A stretch of 64,000 nt of DNA from Clostridia bacterium (GTDB lineage Bacteria > Bacillota > Clostridia > Oscillospirales > Acutalibacteraceae). The stretch covers positions 1 through 64,000 of the forward strand of contig JAFVBH010000053.1 in NCBI GenBank assembly GCA_017480115.1. Direction: 5' to 3'. The notes below the pieces were generated by a model, which had not been told where the DNA came from, searched no databases, and saw only the letters and a list, made by a program, of their open reading frames with translations. The translations under genes were made by a program, and so were the position numbers. Below are positions 7,812 through 16,395 of this stretch, piece by piece. Positions within the stretch are counted from its first letter, which is position 1. Each line of letters begins with the position of its first letter.

Positions 7812-8996
7812 ATGTCGCAAGAATTAACTACATTACCGGTCGGTAAACTCGGGATCATCGCAACGCCCGGCTGTGAAGAGCTCGCCAAAAAGGTCGATCA
7901 GTACATCGTCGGCTATCGCCGCGAAGTCACCACCAGCCATAAGGACTCGATCCTGTTTGACGGCTTCCAAAAGGACAGCTACATTATCAACACCAACTTT
8001 ACCCGTTTCAGCACCGGTGAAGGCAAGGTCGTAATCGCGGACAGCGTACGCGGGTATGATATTTATATCATCTGCGACGTATTCAATTACGGCGTGACCT
8101 CCACCCGCTACGGGCAGAAAGACCTTCCCATGAGCCCGGACGAGCATTACGCAAACCTCAAACGCGCCATCGCCGCTATTGCAGGCAAAGCGCACCGAAT
8201 CACGGTCATCATGCCGATGCTGTATGAAGGCAGACAGCATAAGCGCACCGCCAGAGAATCGCTGGACTGCGCGATCATGCTGCAGGAGCTTTGTATGACC
8301 ATGGGCGTGGACGGCATCATCACCTTTGACGCGCACGACGCCCGCGTGCAGAACGCGATCCCGCTGCACGGCTTTGAAAGCGTGACCACCATGTATCAGA
8401 TGATCAAGGCGCTGGTCAACAACACCGACGATCTGAAGATCGATAAGGATCACCTCATCATCATCTCCCCCGACGAGGGCGGCATGAGCAGATGTATCCA
8501 TTATGCGACCGTTCTGGAGCTGGAGCTGGGCATGTTCTACAAGCGGCGCGACTATTCCCGCGTCGTCAACGGCAGAAACCCCATTCTTGCGCATGAATAC
8601 CTCGGCAAAGACCTGACGGGTATGGACGTGATCGTGGTAGACGATATGATCGCCTCCGGCGATTCCATGCTGGAGGTCGTCAGTAAGCTGAAAGCGCTGA
8701 ACGCCAACCGCATTTTCGTCTGCACTGCGTTCGGTCTGTTCTGCGAGGGCTTTGAAAAATTTGACGCCGCCTATGAAAAGGGCGACCTTGCGGGCATTTA
8801 CACCACAAACCTCATTTATCAGACGCCGGAGCTGCTGAGCAAGCCCTGGTACCACAGCGTGGATATGTCCAAGTACATTTCCCTGATCATCGACACGATG
8901 AACGTGGACAAATCCATCAGCCAGCTGCTGAACCCCAACGACAGGATCCGAAGCTTCCTTGCCAAAAAGGGATATAAGCTCGACGACGCGCAATAA
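7812..8996 (+). CDS. prs: Ribose-phosphate pyrophosphokinase (PRPP synthetase)
   Basis: The 394-residue protein makes PRPP from ribose 5-phosphate and ATP for nucleotide, His and Trp synthesis. Visible signatures are the paired phosphoribosyltransferase halves, the RQHKRTARES flexible-loop segment, ITFDAHDARVQN in the position of the metal-binding DLHA motif, and the PRPP loop VIVVDDMIASGDSM. At 394 residues it is longer than the classic class I enzyme (about 315), with extra sequence in the N-terminal half and at the C-terminus, as in a subset of clostridial enzymes. The start follows CGGAGG. A strong terminator follows. Confidence 0.93.
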   Translation: MSQELTTLPVGKLGIIATPGCEELAKKVDQYIVGYRREVTTSHKDSILFDGFQKDSYIINTNFTRFSTGEGKVVIADSVRGYDIYIICDVFNYGVTSTRYGQKDLPMSPDEHYANLKRAIAAIAGKAHRITVIMPMLYEGRQHKRTARESLDCAIMLQELCMTMGVDGIITFDAHDARVQNAIPLHGFESVTTMYQMIKALVNNTDDLKIDKDHLIIISPDEGGMSRCIHYATVLELELGMFYKRRDYSRVVNGRNPILAHEYLGKDLTGMDVIVVDDMIASGDSMLEVVSKLKALNANRIFVCTAFGLFCEGFEKFDAAYEKGDLAGIYTTNLIYQTPELLSKPWYHSVDMSKYISLIIDTMNVDKSISQLLNPNDRIRSFLAKKGYKLDDAQ

Positions 8997-9009
8997 AATA
9001 AACACAACG

Positions 9010-9044
9010 CCCCGGCATTGATGCACCGTCAATGCCGGGGTTTT
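9010..9044 (+). terminator. Intrinsic terminator of prs
   Basis: Perfect 11-bp arms CCCCGGCATTG/CAATGCCGGGG around nine bases, then TTTT. Confidence 0.85.
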
Positions 9045-9065
9045 ATGCGGAATATCGGACTTCGC

Positions 9066-9212
9066 TTGTAGGGACGCCCAGTGGGCGTCCGCTGGGGCGT
9101 ATGCGGATTCCCGGAAAAGAGCCCTCGCGGCATAGCCGCTTCGGTCGGAACTAAAAATATGCCACCGGCATATTTTTTCAACGCTCCGACGGCCAATGGC
9201 CGTCCCTACAAA
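9066..9212. repeat. 147-bp inverted-end intergenic element, copy A
   Basis: It begins TTGTAGGGACGCCC and ends GGCCGTCCCTACAA, so the ends are inverted repeats, each with its own small palindrome (GCCCAGTGGGC and GGCCAATGGCC). The interior has an AATATGCC-acc-GGCATATT hairpin. Copy B at 43886-44032 has the same length and is nearly identical inside; a shortened version lies at 58096-58168. No coding capacity is convincing. It resembles a non-autonomous miniature element or a REP-type module. Confidence 0.75.
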
Positions 9213-9297
9213 TTTGCGGTAACGGGTAACACAGTGCGACATACCAGCCCGGGGAACCGCCTTTTTTTATAAATCAGGGATATTCTTGTCATTTCTC

Positions 9298-9326
9298 TTG
9301 AATTTTTTCTGCAAATATGCTACAGT
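9298..9326 (+). promoter_or_regulatory. Predicted promoter of the ribbon-helix-helix gene
   Basis: TTGAAT (9298-9303), 17 bp, TACAGT (9321-9326). It implies an RNA leader of about 165 nt before the ATG at 9500. Confidence 0.55.
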
Positions 9327-9373
9327 TACTCTGCTAAACAAATTTCCATATTTCACTACATGGGGTCACTTTG

Positions 9374-9478
9374 ATAAAAAGTGTACTCCTTATTTTCGTA
9401 TGTTCGAGTGGTGATGGGGTTTGTTTGGCGACAAGGAGATGCACTTTTTATAAGTCTCAACAGGCGCATTTTGTCGCC
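9374..9478 (+). promoter_or_regulatory. Structured RNA leader with pseudoknot-like stem order
   Basis: Stem 1 pairs ATAAAAAGTG...CTCCTT (9374-9390) with AAGGAG...CACTTTTTAT (9433-9451). Stem 2 pairs GGCGACAA (9427-9434) with TTGTCGCC (9471-9478). Each stem's 5' arm precedes the other's 3' arm, so they interleave as in an H-type pseudoknot, overlapping by only two bases. Stem 2 ends eight bases before the GGAGG of the RHH gene. This suggests a translational or attenuation control, which is inference. I recognise no known riboswitch class. Confidence 0.5.
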
Positions 9479-9499
9479 GATATTTGGAGGTTACTTACA

Positions 9500-9664
9500 A
9501 TGAAAAGCGTATCGCTGCGGATCGATGAAGTTATGCTCAAAAAAATTCAGATTGTCGCAAAGCACGAGGGCAGAAGCACAAACGGACAAATCAACATTCT
9601 GATTCGCGACGCCCTTGAAAAATTTGAAAAACAACATAAAAACGCATTGAACACCGAAAAATAA
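9500..9664 (+). CDS. Small ribbon-helix-helix (Arc-like) DNA-binding protein
   Basis: The supported start is the ATG at 9500, ten bases after TTTGGAGG. The frame open upstream has no ribosome site and overlaps the leader structure. The 54-residue product has the RHH pattern: a short beta strand (KSVSLRID) and two helices (EVMLKKIQIVAKHEG and STNGQINILIRDALEKFEKQ), like Arc-type repressors that dimerise through the strand. It is probably a transcriptional regulator. No toxin gene or other partner is adjacent, so its target is unknown; self-regulation is possible. Confidence 0.75.
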   Translation: MKSVSLRIDEVMLKKIQIVAKHEGRSTNGQINILIRDALEKFEKQHKNALNTEK

Positions 9665-9690
9665 AATATGAAGCTGCGAACAAAATTAAC

Positions 9691-9810
9691 GGACGGCCGA
9701 TGGCCGTCCCTACAAGCGAAGTTCAATATTTTGATTTATAAATCCAAATCGCGCAGCGATTTCCGAAATTCCGCATTCCGCACTCCGCATTCCGCATTCA
9801 ATCGCGCCGT
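9691..9810. repeat. Half copy of the inverted-end element plus repeat modules
   Basis: GGACGGCCGATGGCCGTCCCTACAA (about 9691-9715, quoted in two parts: GGACGGCCGATGGCC and GTCCCTACAA) is one end of the 147-bp element. It is followed by the 'aagcgaagttcaatatt' module, the GCGCAGCG palindrome and iterations of attccgc. It fills the gap between convergent genes. Confidence 0.65.
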
Positions 9811-9816
9811 GCGCGA

Positions 9817-10929
9817 TCAGGATTTCCGAAGCTTTTTCCCCACGGCAACTGCCGCGCCGATCACCGCTGCCGCAGCGGCAAGCTTTTTGCCGCGATCCAG
9901 CGCGACGGAGATAGACGGCGGCGCAAGCGCGTAAAAAATCTCCACGGCGGGACGTTGCAGTTTCTTCCCGCATAAATCTGCATAGGTCGCGGTATAAGTA
10001 CGGTATTTGCCGGGCGCACCCTCCGACAGCTCGATCACCCGCGCGCCGCGCTGCAAACCGGGGCCGTAGCAGTTAAAGCCGCAGCCCTGCGTATAGCAAA
10101 GATCGATCCCACGGTAATTGCCGACAAAGCTGTTGATATGGTCGTGCCCGAAAAACAGTCCGCGCACCTCCCCTTTTTCACAAAGGGCGTCAAATTCGCC
10201 GGTATTTTCGAGAACCGCCGCGTTTTCCCGCATAAAACCGCCGGGCTGCACGCCGTCGCCCAGCACATAATAAACGTCCGAAAACTGCCCCGCGCCCCGC
10301 AGCGCGCCCTTGGTACGCTTGGGCACCGCGCGCATCAGCTGATAGACCTCGGGAACGGGGATATGCTGAAAGACCAGCGAGGGCACGTACCGCCCCGTTT
10401 CCGCATACAGACGCTCCCGCTCCGCGCGATACAACGCCTGCTGCGCGGCGGGCACGTTCGCCCGTTTTTGCCGCGCAGGATCGTAAACGTAGGAATCAAA
10501 TCCGTAGAGGTTCCATTGGATTTGCCCGTCGTTGCCGTATACGGGCAGAGAAAAAAGTCCCGCGTCATGCAGAAATTTGCCGCCGCTGACAAACATCGGG
10601 GAGCGCTTATAAATCTCCCATTGAAAATTTTTATCGGCCTCGCGGAACTCGTCGTGATTGCCGAACACCGCAGTAAACGGCGTATTCGTTTCCTCAAAGA
10701 TCGAAATGATCCGCCGCAGCACCGTTTCCGCCTTTTGGCGGGCGTTCCCCAGCATGGAAACGCCGTAACCCTTGATCTGATCGCCGGTCAGCACCGCCAG
10801 CTGCGGGCGCTCTTTTTCCAGCACGGCGCGCAGCAGCCGTTCGGTATCGGGTGAGAACCAAACGATCTCCTGAATATCCGCAAATTGGACGATCTTAAAT
10901 TTACCGTCCCGCGTTTGCAGCTTATTCAT
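9817..10929 (-). CDS. Metallophosphoesterase (calcineurin-like) with C-terminal hydrophobic tail
   Basis: The start at 10929 (ATGAATAA, overlapping the rpiB stop) gives 370 residues; the longer frame to 10980 lies inside rpiB and is less likely. Metal-site motifs are FADIQE, LTGDQIKGYG, FGNHDEF and GHDHINS. The first motif has Gln where most calcineurin-like enzymes have His (DxH), a variation I believe is usual in this subfamily. The C-terminus (about 345-365) is an Ala/Val-rich helix between Lys pairs, possibly a membrane tail. It is the last gene of the tsaE-tsaB-rpiB operon, translated by coupling. Substrate unknown. Confidence 0.82.
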   Translation of the reverse strand: MNKLQTRDGKFKIVQFADIQEIVWFSPDTERLLRAVLEKERPQLAVLTGDQIKGYGVSMLGNARQKAETVLRRIISIFEETNTPFTAVFGNHDEFREADKNFQWEIYKRSPMFVSGGKFLHDAGLFSLPVYGNDGQIQWNLYGFDSYVYDPARQKRANVPAAQQALYRAERERLYAETGRYVPSLVFQHIPVPEVYQLMRAVPKRTKGALRGAGQFSDVYYVLGDGVQPGGFMRENAAVLENTGEFDALCEKGEVRGLFFGHDHINSFVGNYRGIDLCYTQGCGFNCYGPGLQRGARVIELSEGAPGKYRTYTATYADLCGKKLQRPAVEIFYALAPPSISVALDRGKKLAAAAAVIGAAVAVGKKLRKS

Positions 10930-11359
10930 TTTCAAGCGCCATGACCTGATCCACCCTGCGCTGATGTCTGCCGCCCTCAAATTCCGTATTCAGGAACACA
11001 TCGACCAGCTCGCAGGCAAGCCCGGGGCCGACGACGCGGCCGCCCATGCAAAGCACGTTGGCGTCGTTGTGCAGACGGGTATATTTTGCGCTGAAATAGT
11101 CCATACAGCACGCCGCGCGAATGCCCTTGCACTTGTTCGCCGCCATGGAGATGCCGATGCCGGTGCCGCAACACAGAATCCCCAGCCGCGCGTTGCCCGC
11201 GGTGATCTCGTCGCAGACCTTTTTCGCCTGCGCGGGATAATCCACCGATTCCGCGCTGTAGCATCCGAGATCCTTATAGGCGACGCCCTGCGCCTCCAGA
11301 TGTTTTTTAATGGCCTCTTTCAGCTCAAATCCGCCGTGATCCGATCCGATTGCGATCAT
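10922..11359 (-). CDS. rpiB: Ribose-5-phosphate isomerase B
   Basis: A 145-residue RpiB/LacAB-family sugar isomerase. It opens with IAIGSDHGGFELK, has the anion-hole loop CCGTGIGISMAANK with the catalytic Cys, and FNAR-equivalent sequence around NDANVLCMGGRVVG. It interconverts ribose 5-phosphate and ribulose 5-phosphate, feeding prs. Start after AGGAGAG; it lies 14 bp from tsaB and overlaps the metallophosphoesterase gene downstream. Confidence 0.93.
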   Translation of the reverse strand: MIAIGSDHGGFELKEAIKKHLEAQGVAYKDLGCYSAESVDYPAQAKKVCDEITAGNARLGILCCGTGIGISMAANKCKGIRAACCMDYFSAKYTRLHNDANVLCMGGRVVGPGLACELVDVFLNTEFEGGRHQRRVDQVMALENE

Positions 11360-11373
11360 ATTGATCTCTCCTT

Positions 11374-12099
11374 TTATTTATTATTTAGTTTTTTATTGTT
11401 CAATTCCCGCTCCGCCTGCGACAGCCGCAGATAGGTCGGGCAAAGGGAAAACGCGTCCTGCGCCGTTCTGTCCGTTTGTGTCAGATAATATTCCGTCAAA
11501 AACGCCGCGGAGGACGCCCGTTGATAAATACTGTCGCCTTCCGGCAGCGCAATGTCCGTATCCCGCGTCAAGCCGCTTTCCGTAAAATACGCGTGGGCGA
11601 CCCTTGCGCCGTCCCCGCATAGCAGCACGGGCATATTTTTTGCCCGGATAAACGCCGCCGCCTCCGCAAGCGAAATCGCCGCGTCGTCGGTCAGCCGCGT
11701 CGGTATCCGCTCCCCTGCGGTAAAAAACGCGCAGTATACCTGCGCCCGCCGCGCGTCCATGCACGCCATAAGCAGCCGATCTGTCTGCCGGAACGGATAC
11801 GCCGCCGCTTCAATGGAGGATACGCCGAAGCAGGGCAGATTTCCCGGCGTCGCCAGCCCTTTCGCCAGCGCGACGCCGATGCGTACCCCCGTAAATGAAC
11901 CGGGGCCGTTGGTCACGGCGATCACGTCGATATCGTCCGGCGTCTTACCCGCTGACGCAAGCGCCTGTATCGTCAGCGGCGCCAGCGTTTCGGAATGGGT
12001 CAGCCCGTTATTGACAAACTGTTCGGCAAGCAGTACGCCGTTTGCGGTGACAGCAGCGGAGGCGGTCAACGCGCTGCTGTCGATGCCCAGCACGTTCAT
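11374..12099 (-). CDS. tsaB: tRNA threonylcarbamoyladenosine biosynthesis protein TsaB
   Basis: A 241-residue ASKHA-fold protein with MNVLGIDSSALTASAAV at the N-terminus and the family stretch VTNGPGSFTGVRIGVALAKGLA. TsaB supports TsaD in making t6A37 in ANN-decoding tRNAs. The ATG overlaps the tsaE stop by four bases (ATGA), giving coupling. TsaD and RimI, often next in the cluster, are not in this window. The C-terminus ends in a short Asn/Lys repeat (NNKKLNNK). Confidence 0.92.
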   Translation of the reverse strand: MNVLGIDSSALTASAAVTANGVLLAEQFVNNGLTHSETLAPLTIQALASAGKTPDDIDVIAVTNGPGSFTGVRIGVALAKGLATPGNLPCFGVSSIEAAAYPFRQTDRLLMACMDARRAQVYCAFFTAGERIPTRLTDDAAISLAEAAAFIRAKNMPVLLCGDGARVAHAYFTESGLTRDTDIALPEGDSIYQRASSAAFLTEYYLTQTDRTAQDAFSLCPTYLRLSQAERELNNKKLNNK

Positions 12100-12527
12100 A
12101 TGTCGTCACGTCCTTTTCTTACGGTAATGATACGGTCGCAATCCGTCTCCCCCCGGGCGATCTCCACGTAGATCGTCCCCGGCGGCAGCGCATTCTCGAT
12201 ATTTTCGCTCCATTCGATCAGCAGCACGGATGTATCCGTCATATAATCGTAAAACCCGGTGGAATACAGATCATCCCAAGTCTCCACCCGGTACATGTCA
12301 AAATGATAGATATGCGGCTCGCCGCCGTAGTCGTTGACGATGGCGAAGGTGGGGCTGTATACGTCCGCGTCGTTCCCCATACCCTTGACAAAGCCGCGGG
12401 CAAAAGCGGTTTTTCCCATGCCCATGCCGCCGCGAAAGGCGATCACCGCGCCGCCGCTCACCTCGGCGGCAAGCGCCGACGCGATCTGCTCGGTCTGGGC
12501 GGGCGTATGCGAAGTATAGACAGTCAT
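12096..12527 (-). CDS. tsaE: tRNA threonylcarbamoyladenosine biosynthesis ATPase TsaE
   Basis: A 143-residue P-loop ATPase with Walker A GGMGMGKT, the family signature SPTFAIVNDY, and HFDMYRVE followed by LLIEWSEN. The ATG at 12527 is chosen because AGGAAAG lies nine bases upstream; a GTG three codons earlier touches the ribosome site. It is the first gene of the tsaE-tsaB-rpiB-phosphoesterase operon and divergent from the RodA/FtsW-like gene. Confidence 0.92.
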   Translation of the reverse strand: MTVYTSHTPAQTEQIASALAAEVSGGAVIAFRGGMGMGKTAFARGFVKGMGNDADVYSPTFAIVNDYGGEPHIYHFDMYRVETWDDLYSTGFYDYMTDTSVLLIEWSENIENALPPGTIYVEIARGETDCDRIITVRKGRDDI

Positions 12528-12559
12528 GCGAAACACTTTCCTAAAATAAAGATTTTATA

Positions 12560-12588
12560 TTGAAAAACCGGCGCGATGCAATTATAAT
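12560..12588 (+). promoter_or_regulatory. Predicted promoter of the RodA/FtsW gene
   Basis: TTGAAA (12560-12565), 17 bp, TATAAT (12583-12588). The longest open frame starts inside this promoter, which rules that start out and supports the TTG at 12644. Confidence 0.75.
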
Positions 12589-12643
12589 AGATATAAATTC
12601 CTACCGAATGGGTTTTCATTTCAGATTTATCGGAGCGATCACG

Positions 12644-13822
12644 TTGAGTAATATTTTATCGATTTTAAAAAAGGCATGGCGGGAAACCGACAATACGCTG
12701 CTGCTGCTTTGCATGGCGGCGTCGATGATCGGCTTTGTGCTTGTGCGCAGCGCGACGGAATACAGCCGCGCGGACGACGCGCTGATGAGCCGCGACCTGC
12801 GCGCCATGATCATCGCAGTGGTCGCAGGACTTGCCGTTGCGCTCTTTATTTCATTTATCGACTATGACAACATCGTACGATTATGGCCCATCATTGCGGG
12901 CGCGGGAATCGCGCTGATGCTGCTGACGCTGCTCATCGGCGTCGGTCCGTCGGAACGCAGCGACGTGCGCTCGTGGATCCAGCTGCCGGGCGGTTTTTAT
13001 TTCCAATCCTCGGAGCTGCTGAAGATCATGTTTATCATCACCTTCGGCGCGCATCTGGACTTGGTCAAGGATCATATCCGGGAGCTGAAAACCGTCCTGC
13101 TGCTCGTCCTGCACGGCGCGATCCCGACCCTGCTGGTCGTTATTACCGGCGACATGGGCAGCGCGCTGATCTTTATGGTGATCTTCGCGGTGATGATTTT
13201 CATGGGCGGCATCGCCCCCAAGCATATCGCCATCGCCGTACTTGCCGTCGCTGCTGCGCTCCCGTTCGCGTGGCGGTTCGTACTGGGAGAGATTCAGAAA
13301 GAGCGCATCATTGCGCTGCTCTATCCCGAGGACTATCCGGATATTATCTATCAGCAGGATCTGGGGCTGACCGCCATCGGCTCCGGCGGGTGGACGGGCG
13401 CAGGGCTGATGCAGGGAAGATACACCCAGCTGGGCAGAGTGCCCGAGCGGCAGAACGACTTTATTTTTACCGTTATCGGCGAGGAACTGGGCTTTATCGG
13501 CTGCGTATTTACCCTGCTGATTTTAGCATTGATTATTATAAAGATCATTCACACCGGCAAAAACGCCCGGGACAATTCCACCACGCTGATGTGTTACGGG
13601 CTTGCCGCCATGCTCACCAGCCATATCGTCGTCAACGTCGGCATGTGCCTGATGCTCCTGCCGGTCGTCGGCATTACCCTGCCGTTCTATTCGGCGGGCG
13701 GCTCGGCGAACCTGTGCCTGTATGTAGGCGTCGGGCTGGCGCTGAGCATTTACCGCTACAACCGCGAGGGCACGGCGGTCAACTTTAAGATGGCGAAAAT
13801 ACGAACGCCGTTTATGGAGTGA
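12644..13822 (+). CDS. RodA/FtsW/SpoVE-family peptidoglycan glycosyltransferase
   Basis: A 392-residue SEDS protein starting with TTG at 12644, eight bases after CGGAG. About ten membrane segments are visible. Family motifs include RSWIQLPGGFYFQSSELLKI, the extracellular loop YQQDLGLTAIGSGGWTGAGLMQGR, VPERQNDFIFTVIGEELGF and the end motif GITLPFYSAGGSANL. SEDS enzymes polymerise lipid II together with a class B PBP; no PBP is adjacent. The RodA assignment (elongation) is favoured by general resemblance, but FtsW or SpoVE cannot be excluded. Confidence 0.87.
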   Translation: MSNILSILKKAWRETDNTLLLLCMAASMIGFVLVRSATEYSRADDALMSRDLRAMIIAVVAGLAVALFISFIDYDNIVRLWPIIAGAGIALMLLTLLIGVGPSERSDVRSWIQLPGGFYFQSSELLKIMFIITFGAHLDLVKDHIRELKTVLLLVLHGAIPTLLVVITGDMGSALIFMVIFAVMIFMGGIAPKHIAIAVLAVAAALPFAWRFVLGEIQKERIIALLYPEDYPDIIYQQDLGLTAIGSGGWTGAGLMQGRYTQLGRVPERQNDFIFTVIGEELGFIGCVFTLLILALIIIKIIHTGKNARDNSTTLMCYGLAAMLTSHIVVNVGMCLMLLPVVGITLPFYSAGGSANLCLYVGVGLALSIYRYNREGTAVNFKMAKIRTPFME

Positions 13823-13826
13823 TCCA

Positions 13827-13852
13827 AGCGCTGCAGTTTTGCAGCGTTTTTC
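13827..13852 (+). terminator. Terminator between convergent RodA-like and pcrA genes
   Basis: CGCTGCA/TGCAGCG arms with a short T loop followed by TTTTTC. Confidence 0.75.
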
Positions 13853-13881
13853 TTTTCGGCGAATGCGCCTTGCGCCGGGCG

Positions 13882-16374
13882 TTATCGTTTCGTCAGCCTT
13901 GCGCTGTTCTGCATCAGCTTCTTGGTGCCCGCCTCGTCAAAGGCGACCTCCAGCAGCACGTCATTTCCCATCGGCTCGGCGCTGAGGATCACGCCGTTGC
14001 CGAATTTTTTATGGTTCACCGCGTCGCCGACGGCAAAGCTCTGCCCTGCAGCGGGCTTTTTTTGCGGCGCTGCGGTGCTTTCAAACAAGGTGGAACCGGC
14101 GAAGCTGACCTTTTCACTGCCGCGCATCGGCTGCTTGCGGGCAGCCGTTTTTTGATAGGAAAAGCTATCGTTCCCGTAGCCTGACGCGGCATACCCGGAA
14201 CGGCTCCCGTAGCCGGCATTGCCGCGATAGCCCTGATACGAGCTTCTGCCGCCGTAGGACGCGTAGCCGTCGTAGGGGGTCCCGTAGCTCTCCTGCGCCG
14301 AGACCTCGGTCAGCGCTGCAGGAATTTCGGTCAAAAATCTTGACGCCGGGTTGTAGGTCGTGGAGCCGTGCAGCATGCGGCGGGACGCGTTGGTCAGATA
14401 CAGCTTTTCCCGCGCGCGGGTGATGCCCACGTAGGCAAGACGGCGCTCCTCCTCGATCTCGGCGTGATCGTACATCGCCTGCATGCCGGGGAATACGCCC
14501 TCCTCCATGCCGACGAGAAACACCACGGGGAACTCCAGCCCCTTGGCGGAATGGATCGTCATCAGCACCACCGCGTCCGTGTCCGCGTTGTAATTATCAA
14601 TATCGGACAGCAGCGCGACCTCTTCCAGAAACTCCGCGAGGGTGCCGTCGGGATTTTCCTCCCGAAAATGGATCAGATTCGACCGCAGCTCGTCAAGGTT
14701 CTGCAGCCGATCCTCCGCCGTGGCGGGATCCAGCTCCAGACTTTTGGCATAGCCGCTGGTATTCATAATATAGGTAAAAAGCTCCGCCGGCGCCATGACC
14801 TCGGATTTTTCGGAAAAATCCCGAATCATGGCGGCGAACGCCTCAAATTTGGCGGCGGCACGGGTCACAGCGGGATAACTGCTCGCCTCGGAGATCACCT
14901 GAAACAGGCTGACGCCCAGCCCCGCGGCGATCTGCGAGGCGTTGTTCAGCGACGTTTGCCCGATGCCCCGCTTCGGCTCGTTGATGATCCTGCCCAAGCG
15001 GACGTCGTCGTCGGGATTGACCGTCACGGAAAGATACGCGATGGCGTCCCGAATCTCCTTACGCTCATAGAACCGCCTGCCGCCGATGATGCGGTACGGC
15101 ACACCGGCGCGGACGAGAGAAGTTTCTATATTATTGGACAGCGCGTTCATGCGGTAAAGGATCGCGTGATCGCTCCACGCTCTGCCGTCGGACGCGCTGA
15201 CAAGCGTGTCGGCGATATACTCCGCCTCCGCCCGGTCGTCGGCGCAGGTCGCCACGGTGATCTTGTCGCCCGCCCCCTTGTCCGTCCAGAGGTTCTTGCC
15301 GCGGCGTTCCTCATTGTTCTTGATGACCGCGTTCGCGGCGTCGAGGATATTCTGCGTGGAGCGGTAATTCTGCTCCAGACGAATAATTTCCGCATTTTTA
15401 TAGTTTTGTTCAAAGCTTAAAATATTTTCGATGGTCGCGCCGCGGAACCGATAGATGGACTGGTCGTCATCGCCCACCACGCAGATATTCTGCCGCTCGC
15501 CTGCCAGCAGCCGCGTCAGCACGTACTGGGCGTGGTTGGTGTCCTGATACTCGTCCACCATGATATGGGAAAAGCGGTCGTTATATTTTTTCAGCACCTC
15601 GGGGCACGACTGCAGCAGCTTGACGGTATTGACAATAATATCGTCAAAGTCCATCGCGTCGGCCTTTTTGAGCATCTCTTCATATTTTATGTACGCGTCG
15701 GCGATCTTTGTCATGCGCACGTCGCTGCCGCACTGCCGTTTAAATTCCTCGGGGGAAACAAGGCTGTCCTTCGCCTTGCTGATGACGCTTAAAATCACCT
15801 TAACGGGCAGAAATTTCTCATCAATGCCCAAAAGGCGCTGCACTTCCTTCATCACCCGTTTGGAATCGTCGGTATCGTAAATGGTAAAATGCGAGGAAAA
15901 CCCGATATTCTCGCCGTCCCGCCGCAGGATCCGCACACAGCAGGAATGGAACGTGGACGCCCAAACATCGTTGCCGTCCGTATCGCCCAGCATGGCGGTG
16001 AGCCGCTCCTTCAGCTCCCCCGCCGCCTTATTGGTAAAGGTGATGGCAAGGATCCGCCACGGCTTGACGTTCTCCCACGCCATCAGATCGGCAAAGGACA
16101 TATATACGGACGTATCGCCCTGCAAATAGCGGCGCATATTCTCCAAATCCGCTTCCTGCGGCGCGCGCCATGAACGGTCGGTATGATACGCATCGCCGTA
16201 CTTGATCAGATTGGCGATACGGTTGATGATAACGGTAGTTTTACCGCTGCCTGCTCCCGCAAGAACAAGCAGCGGCCCGTTGACCGTTGTCACAGCCTTG
16301 AACTGCATATCGTTCATGCGGCTGAATTCTTTTTTGATGATCTCTCTTCTCAGTGAAAAAAATTCGGTATTCAA
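13882..16374 (-). CDS. pcrA: ATP-dependent DNA helicase PcrA/UvrD
   Basis: An 830-residue SF1A helicase. Motif I GAGSGKTT is at about residues 38-45; other motifs include VDEYQDTNHAQY (II), GDDDQSIYRFRGA (III), LEQNYRSTQNIL (IV), TIHSAKGLEFPVVF (V) and RRLAYVGITRARE (VI). It is longer than the usual 720-750 residues because of an insertion near residues 55-100 and a Tyr/Gly/Ser-rich linker (about 700-760). The C-terminus is a PcrA Tudor-like domain (VGDAVNHKKFGNGVIL) that in Bacillus contacts RNA polymerase. The start is TTG after GGAG with 8-base spacing. It lies 21 bp behind the DivIVA-like gene, probably the same transcript. Confidence 0.94.
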   Translation of the reverse strand: MNTEFFSLRREIIKKEFSRMNDMQFKAVTTVNGPLLVLAGAGSGKTTVIINRIANLIKYGDAYHTDRSWRAPQEADLENMRRYLQGDTSVYMSFADLMAWENVKPWRILAITFTNKAAGELKERLTAMLGDTDGNDVWASTFHSCCVRILRRDGENIGFSSHFTIYDTDDSKRVMKEVQRLLGIDEKFLPVKVILSVISKAKDSLVSPEEFKRQCGSDVRMTKIADAYIKYEEMLKKADAMDFDDIIVNTVKLLQSCPEVLKKYNDRFSHIMVDEYQDTNHAQYVLTRLLAGERQNICVVGDDDQSIYRFRGATIENILSFEQNYKNAEIIRLEQNYRSTQNILDAANAVIKNNEERRGKNLWTDKGAGDKITVATCADDRAEAEYIADTLVSASDGRAWSDHAILYRMNALSNNIETSLVRAGVPYRIIGGRRFYERKEIRDAIAYLSVTVNPDDDVRLGRIINEPKRGIGQTSLNNASQIAAGLGVSLFQVISEASSYPAVTRAAAKFEAFAAMIRDFSEKSEVMAPAELFTYIMNTSGYAKSLELDPATAEDRLQNLDELRSNLIHFREENPDGTLAEFLEEVALLSDIDNYNADTDAVVLMTIHSAKGLEFPVVFLVGMEEGVFPGMQAMYDHAEIEEERRLAYVGITRAREKLYLTNASRRMLHGSTTYNPASRFLTEIPAALTEVSAQESYGTPYDGYASYGGRSSYQGYRGNAGYGSRSGYAASGYGNDSFSYQKTAARKQPMRGSEKVSFAGSTLFESTAAPQKKPAAGQSFAVGDAVNHKKFGNGVILSAEPMGNDVLLEVAFDEAGTKKLMQNSARLTKR

Positions 16375-16395
16375 AACAGACTCCGTTTCAAGAAT

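Noticed and set aside
9371..9499. N-terminal extension of the RHH gene from 9371
   Set aside because: No ribosome site, composition unlike a protein, and it overlaps the paired leader; the GGAGG site marks 9500.
12560..12643. Longer start for the RodA/FtsW gene at 12560
   Set aside because: This start lies in the -35 box of the gene's own promoter; a ribosome site supports TTG at 12644.
13882..16374. Insertion in PcrA as a separate domain or intein
   Set aside because: The extra residues near 55-100 lack splicing motifs and similar insertions are usual in clostridial PcrA as far as I recall.
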